From a virus, in the IMG/VR virus record IMGVR_UViG_3300032242_001184, positions 1 through 32,541 of that record: a stretch of 32,541 nucleotides of DNA, one strand, 5' to 3'. The position numbers were made by a program, and so were the translations under genes. Positions 28,383 through 32,541 of the stretch are shown piece by piece. The notes beneath the pieces are model-generated. The model was not told the origin of the DNA, made no database searches, and worked only from the letters and a program-made list of their open reading frames with translations. The first letter of the stretch is position 1; each line of letters starts with the position of its first letter.

Positions 28383-29483
28383 TTAAATACTTGGTAGTTC
28401 GTCATAGTCTAATGAGTCACTCATTACACCAATGACATAGTTTGTTGATTCGTTTTCTTGAAGCGCAGTTTGCTTTTTACTTGTGTCACTATGTTTGTTG
28501 AACCATGGGATAGGGGTAGTTTTAGGCGCAGGACTTTGATACTTGATGCCGATATCTTTCAATGCATTCACTGCTGTATAGTCTACAAAGTCATTTAGAA
28601 TGTTTGCGTTCAATCCAATGACGGGGCCGAACTTGAACAGATACTTAGCCCAATCTTTTTCTTCACGGATAACATCCATATAGATTTGATAGACTTCTTG
28701 TTCGCACTCACCTTTGATTGCTAGAAAGCGAGGGTCTTCTTTGATTACTTGATTAATCATCCAAGCTGTCCACTCTTTGTGTAATAGTTCATCTTGCAGA
28801 ATCAATCCAATGATGTTGCCGTTACCAATAAAGATTTTGTTCTCTACCATTGCAAGACTTGTAGCAAAACTTACCATGAATCTAAATGCTTCTAATGCAT
28901 AGCTTGCATGTAGTGCCAACCAAATTGCTTTGATGTGGTCATGTTCACTAACAACTTCACCTAATTCTTTACGACAGTTAATAGTATGCAAGTCATCATA
29001 ATATTTGCCAACACTACTGGCCATGCTGATAATCTCTTGTGTATCGTGAATAGTATTGAACACATCTTTTGGTACGTTATAGATATTACGAATGATGTGA
29101 CTGTAACTACGACTATGAATGTTAGTCTCAAAGAAGCTCCAGTTATACATCAATGCTTCTAATTCAGGAATACTACACACAGGTGTAAAGATTTGACTGG
29201 GGCCACGACCTTGTAAACTATCTAATGCAGTTTGACGCAATAGGTTACTTGTAAAGATATGCTTGACTGTATCGCTAGCATCTTTGAAGTCATTTGCATC
29301 TTTAGTTAATGAAATTTCTTCTGGAACCCAAAAGAAACCACGTGCAGTTTGTTCAATTTTTACTAGTTTGTTATATTTCACTTCTTCAAATCTTTGAATG
29401 GTTACGGGACCTTCCGGGTCCAAAAACATTTTTCTATTCAAGTAATCTGTCTTAGTGTTTAGGTTATATTGTTGTTTTGACAT
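28383..29483 (-). CDS. nrdB: Ribonucleotide reductase class Ia beta subunit, 366 aa
   Basis: I chose ATG 29483 (MSKQQYNLN), which begins 4 nt after the NrdA stop; an upstream in-frame start would overlap NrdA. Motifs include YSHIIRNIYN, the iron ligands in ETNIHSRSYSHII and LLHKEWTAWM, FAQ-type DELLHKEW and the conserved FWVPEEISL near the N-terminus. The radical-carrying Tyr is expected near YDDLHTINC or its neighbourhood but is not confirmed. Supplies dNTPs with NrdA for phage DNA replication. C-terminal tail SLDYDELPSI fits binding to NrdA. Confidence 0.95.
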   Translation of the reverse strand: MSKQQYNLNTKTDYLNRKMFLDPEGPVTIQRFEEVKYNKLVKIEQTARGFFWVPEEISLTKDANDFKDASDTVKHIFTSNLLRQTALDSLQGRGPSQIFTPVCSIPELEALMYNWSFFETNIHSRSYSHIIRNIYNVPKDVFNTIHDTQEIISMASSVGKYYDDLHTINCRKELGEVVSEHDHIKAIWLALHASYALEAFRFMVSFATSLAMVENKIFIGNGNIIGLILQDELLHKEWTAWMINQVIKEDPRFLAIKGECEQEVYQIYMDVIREEKDWAKYLFKFGPVIGLNANILNDFVDYTAVNALKDIGIKYQSPAPKTTPIPWFNKHSDTSKKQTALQENESTNYVIGVMSDSLDYDELPSI

Positions 29484-29487
29484 AATT

Positions 29488-31800
29488 TTATAATTTGCAA
29501 CTTTCGCAGTTTTCTTCCATATCAAAGTCAATAACTTCTAATGGAGCATCGTCTGCAACTTCTTTACTACCTTGCTTGTTAATTAAGCTATAGTAGAATG
29601 TTTTTAATCCCCACATGTGACTTTGCATCAAATTCTTAGCGATTAGTGTTGTTGGAACTTTACGATCTGCAAAGTGTGCAGGGTTATAGAATGTATTAGT
29701 ACTGATACTCTGGTCAACATAAGCTGCAATAACTGCGGCTGTCTTTAGATAACCTTCACAGTCAGTTTGCTCCCACATCATTTGATACTTGTTCTTTAGT
29801 TTATGATACTCAGGGACAACTTGAACAAAACTTCCTGCTTTACTTTCTTTAACACTAATCAAACTCATTGGCATTTCAATACCGTTAGTAGAGTTAATTA
29901 CTACACTACTTGATTCTACAGGAGCTACTGCCATTTGTGTAGCATTACGGACACCATAAGCTCTCATTTCTGCACGTAGTAGCTCCCAAGGTAGTTCTGG
30001 AGTAAAGTCTGTTAGTTCATTAACACCTTTAGCACGTAGTTCCCAAGGGAAGATACCATGACCATAACGTGTTTTATCGCTACCCGTACATGCACCACGT
30101 TCTTTGGCTAGTTCAACACTTGCTTCTGTTAGATAAAATGATAAATGTTCCATCCAGCTTTTAACTTCAGCTAGCGAATCTTTTTCACCATACTTCATTC
30201 CACGCTTTGCATGCCAGTATGCCAAGTTAGTAACGCCGATGCCCAATGGACGAATCTCATCATTGCTTAGTTTACTTTGGATGCTTAGAAAGTCTTGATA
30301 GTCCAATATATTATTGAGGCTACGGTGTAGAATGCGACAAGCCCTACGCATATCCTCAGGATTACGGAACGCACCCCAGTTAATAGATCCGAGCGTACAT
30401 AAAGCGATACGACCGTCACTATCATCAAGACGTTTAAAAGATTTAGTAGGAAGAAGAATCTCACAGCATAAGTTACTCTGGTAAATTGTATGATACTCAG
30501 GATCGAACGGACCTTGATTCATAACGTTATCAATAAACACTAGATAGATACGACCAGTGTCAGTGCGTTCTTTTAGAATACCACTCTTGAATACATCTTC
30601 TGCATTCATAGTTTTCTTGCGTAGGTCTTTACGCTTTTCATATTTTACATACAGTTCTTCAAATAGTTCTGTGTTCTTGTAAAATGCTTCGTATAAGTCG
30701 GGTACCTCATTCGGATCAAAGAAGGTGATGTTTTCCTTATTCTTGAATCTGCGCCAAAAGAATGCACTAAGGACAACTCCATAGTCCATGTGTCTAACTC
30801 TTGTTTCTTCTGTACCTTGATTGTTTTTAAGAACAATAAGATCATCAAACTGATGATGCCAAATGGGATAAAATACTGTAGCACTTGCATTTCGAATACC
30901 TCCTTGTGAGCAACTACGTAGGTCGCCAAACCATTTCTTTAAGAACGGAATCATACCTGTATGCATGATTTCGCCACCGCGAATAGGACTACCTAATGGG
31001 CGTAGTCTACCAATCTCTAATCCAATGCCAGCACGTTTGCTAGCATATTTTGCCATCATCTCACCAGAAGCAAAAATACTATCCAAGTCATCATCACTGC
31101 GAATGAGTACGCACGAACTGAATTGTTTAGTAGGGGTACCGAGACCAGCGAGGACAGGAGTAGCAAGAGTAAATAATCCGTCTGAGGCAGCATTATAATA
31201 TTCCTTTATATAACGCATTCTTGCGCTGTTGGGTTCTTCGTTATGGAAGATAGTTGCTGACGCAACCATATAACGAACTTGAGGTGTTTCGTATGTTTGT
31301 TTTGTACTACGGTTCTTAACCAAGTACTTTTCTATCAATTGTTCAATGGCGGCATAACTATAACTTTCGTCCTTAGAATGGTCGATGAAACTATCCATCT
31401 TGTCCCAATCTTCTTCAGTATACCATTCTAGTAGTTCACTAGTATATAATCCTGTTTCTACGTTTGTCTTTACAATATCATATAGTCTGGAAGGTGTATA
31501 TGAACCATATACATCTTTGCGTAACATACTTACACGTTGTTTACCTGCTACATATTGATAATTAGTGTGACCAACATCTGGGTTATTCTCTACATCAATC
31601 AAATCTACAATAGCACGTAATGTAATCTCATCAATTTGCTTAGTAGTAATACCATCATAAAAATGTAATTGAGATTTTATTTCTACCATTGATGGGCTAA
31701 CATCTGCTATCCCTGTACATACTTTTGCTACTTGTGCTTGCCATTTTTCTAATGTGAGAGGCTCTTTTGCGCCAGATCGCTTGATGACGTTTATTATCAT
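29488..31800 (-). CDS. nrdA: Ribonucleotide reductase class Ia alpha subunit, 770 aa
   Basis: ATP-cone domain at residues 1-90 (KRSGAKEPLTLEKW), then the barrel with Cys230 (FSSCVLI), Asn443 and Cys445, Glu447 (SNLCCEILLP) and Cys468 (IALCTLGSINWG), matching the E. coli NrdA set C225, N437, C439, E441, C462. The C-terminal pair Cys765-x-x-Cys768 (CESCKL) shuttles reduction from glutaredoxin. Complete length. The gene overlaps the upstream hypothetical by ATGA and lies with NrdB and glutaredoxin in one unit. Confidence 0.97.
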   Translation of the reverse strand: MIINVIKRSGAKEPLTLEKWQAQVAKVCTGIADVSPSMVEIKSQLHFYDGITTKQIDEITLRAIVDLIDVENNPDVGHTNYQYVAGKQRVSMLRKDVYGSYTPSRLYDIVKTNVETGLYTSELLEWYTEEDWDKMDSFIDHSKDESYSYAAIEQLIEKYLVKNRSTKQTYETPQVRYMVASATIFHNEEPNSARMRYIKEYYNAASDGLFTLATPVLAGLGTPTKQFSSCVLIRSDDDLDSIFASGEMMAKYASKRAGIGLEIGRLRPLGSPIRGGEIMHTGMIPFLKKWFGDLRSCSQGGIRNASATVFYPIWHHQFDDLIVLKNNQGTEETRVRHMDYGVVLSAFFWRRFKNKENITFFDPNEVPDLYEAFYKNTELFEELYVKYEKRKDLRKKTMNAEDVFKSGILKERTDTGRIYLVFIDNVMNQGPFDPEYHTIYQSNLCCEILLPTKSFKRLDDSDGRIALCTLGSINWGAFRNPEDMRRACRILHRSLNNILDYQDFLSIQSKLSNDEIRPLGIGVTNLAYWHAKRGMKYGEKDSLAEVKSWMEHLSFYLTEASVELAKERGACTGSDKTRYGHGIFPWELRAKGVNELTDFTPELPWELLRAEMRAYGVRNATQMAVAPVESSSVVINSTNGIEMPMSLISVKESKAGSFVQVVPEYHKLKNKYQMMWEQTDCEGYLKTAAVIAAYVDQSISTNTFYNPAHFADRKVPTTLIAKNLMQSHMWGLKTFYYSLINKQGSKEVADDAPLEVIDFDMEENCESCKL

Positions 31801-32240
31801 ATTTTACCTATTTTCTCTGTTATTTTTGTTATATCTAATTTTTGTACTACGGTGAATTCTGCTAGACTATTACTTATGACCGTATTGGGCCAGTAATTCA
31901 GTATATATTTTGCGTTGTCAACCAGGACTAGTACCACATCTTCTGCTATATTATTCTTTGCTAAAACCATTTCTATATCAGTTACACCTATTAGATATAG
32001 AGTATAACACATTCCTAGTGCTCTTGCAACCTCACAATAGGTATTTTCGGACAAAAGTTCCCAAGGATTAGGCCAGTTATCCATATCATGCGGATGCAAA
32101 TGGTGAGTAACTAATGGCGCAGTTTGCCACCATTTATCTATAGTGACACATTGGTCCTGTAAGGGTAAACTTGATACGGAATTCCGTAATTGAAACCAAT
32201 CTTGAAGCCTTGCTTCATACGATGATTGAAAAATGTTCAT
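31797..32240 (-). CDS. Hypothetical protein, 147 aa
   Basis: No family recognised. Trp-rich N-terminal half (DWFQLRNSVSS, DKWWQTAPLVTHHLHPHDMDNWPNPWELL) and a more hydrophobic C-terminal part. I used ATG 32240; an in-frame GTG six bases upstream is possible. Unusually the ATG lies inside the stem of the hairpin at 32238-32275. It is coupled to NrdA (ATGA), so it may affect nucleotide metabolism. Confidence 0.6.
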   Translation of the reverse strand: MNIFQSSYEARLQDWFQLRNSVSSLPLQDQCVTIDKWWQTAPLVTHHLHPHDMDNWPNPWELLSENTYCEVARALGMCYTLYLIGVTDIEMVLAKNNIAEDVVLVLVDNAKYILNYWPNTVISNSLAEFTVVQKLDITKITEKIGKI

Positions 32241-32275
32241 AGACACTTACTTATCATTTTAAGAAAGTGTCTATG
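32238..32275 (-). terminator. Inverted repeat after the tail-fibre-like gene; probable terminator
   Basis: Perfect 11-bp stem (32238-32248 with 32265-32275), loop about 16 nt, followed on the minus strand by AACATTTTTC. It lies downstream of the gene at 32288 and contains the ATG of the next gene, so read-through mRNA would hide that start codon. Confidence 0.55.
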
Positions 32276-32287
32276 AATTTGATTATA

Positions 32288-32541
32288 TTAAGAGTAAGTT
32301 GCCTGATGACGAGAACCTGCTGTTAATAAGAAGTTACCAGTTAAGTAACCAGCTGTTGTGTTTGCACCTGCTGTAATGTTAGTTGTTGTCAATGCACCGT
32401 TAGAACCAACTGTCAATGCAGATAATGTACCAACACTAGTAATGTTTGGCTGCGCCGCAGTAGTTACTGTACCTGCTGTAGTTGCACTACCTGCAGTAGC
32501 AACACTCAAGTTAGCAACTTGGGTAGTTGAACTAACAACTA
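32288..32541 (-). CDS. Tail-fibre-like structural protein (C-terminal part, 5' end beyond the window)
   Basis: The frame is open to the window edge, so only the C-terminal ~83 residues are present. The repeat QPNITSVGTLSALTVGSNGA and Gly/Ala/Thr-rich flanks are typical of long structural proteins in aquatic T4-like phages (AAQPNITSVGTLTSL-type repeats). Ends LLTAGSRHQATYS. The role in host recognition is likely but unproven. Confidence 0.65.
   Translation of the reverse strand, partial: VVSSTTQVANLSVATAGSATTAGTVTTAAQPNITSVGTLSALTVGSNGALTTTNITAGANTTAGYLTGNFLLTAGSRHQATYS

Overview
The window looks like part of a large, AT-rich, tailed-phage genome of the T4 superfamily, or a close relative assembled from a metagenome. 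The evidence is dense, overlapping genes that are nearly all leftward, a 25-member tRNA array, free-standing HNH endonucleases, class Ia ribonucleotide reductase with glutaredoxin, a PAAR spike-tip protein, a SleB-type cell wall hydrolase, a tail-fibre-like terminus, and T4-type late promoter octamers (NNTAAATA). The host is not directly visible. A Bug/TctC-family periplasmic binding protein hints at a betaproteobacterial host, but this is inference.

Layout. 1-7540: tRNA array on the minus strand, interleaved with two HNH endonucleases, a small insert cluster (2120-4317), a plus-strand gene cassette flanked by copies of a tRNA 3' end (6086-6840), repeated hairpin elements and an apparently structured RNA (85-337). 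7541-8330: mostly non-coding, with hairpins, two small ORFs and a terminator. 8339-21225: an accessory block of enzymes that resembles a biosynthetic or tailoring cluster: a cytochrome P450, an acyl-lipid desaturase, non-haem Fe(II)/2-oxoglutarate-type oxygenases, three of the window's four PP-loop (SGGxDS) ATPases, four sulfotransferase-like P-loop proteins, one of two cupins, two of four copies of a ~100-residue protein family, a GNAT-like protein and a Bug-type binding protein. Many neighbours overlap by ATGA or TAATG, so the block is translationally coupled. 21232-22534: iron and redox genes (split rubrerythrin/rubredoxin, a zinc-ribbon protein, a complete IscU scaffold). 22557-28140: conserved phage genes, cell wall hydrolase, a very large virion-type protein and PAAR protein. 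28140-32541: glutaredoxin, NrdB, NrdA, an unknown gene and a truncated tail-fibre-like gene.

How the parts may work together. Perfect host-type promoters (TTGACA-17-TATAAT) drive the tRNA and early regions leftward. Several cargo genes have a late promoter exactly 4-5 nt before the ATG, which predicts leaderless mRNAs. The oxygenases, P450 and desaturase need iron, electrons and reducing power, which IscU, rubredoxin/rubrerythrin and glutaredoxin could support. The product or target of the cluster cannot be read from the sequence. The strongest candidates for something undescribed are this phage-borne tailoring cluster and the family of covarying 7-bp hairpin elements in the tRNA array.
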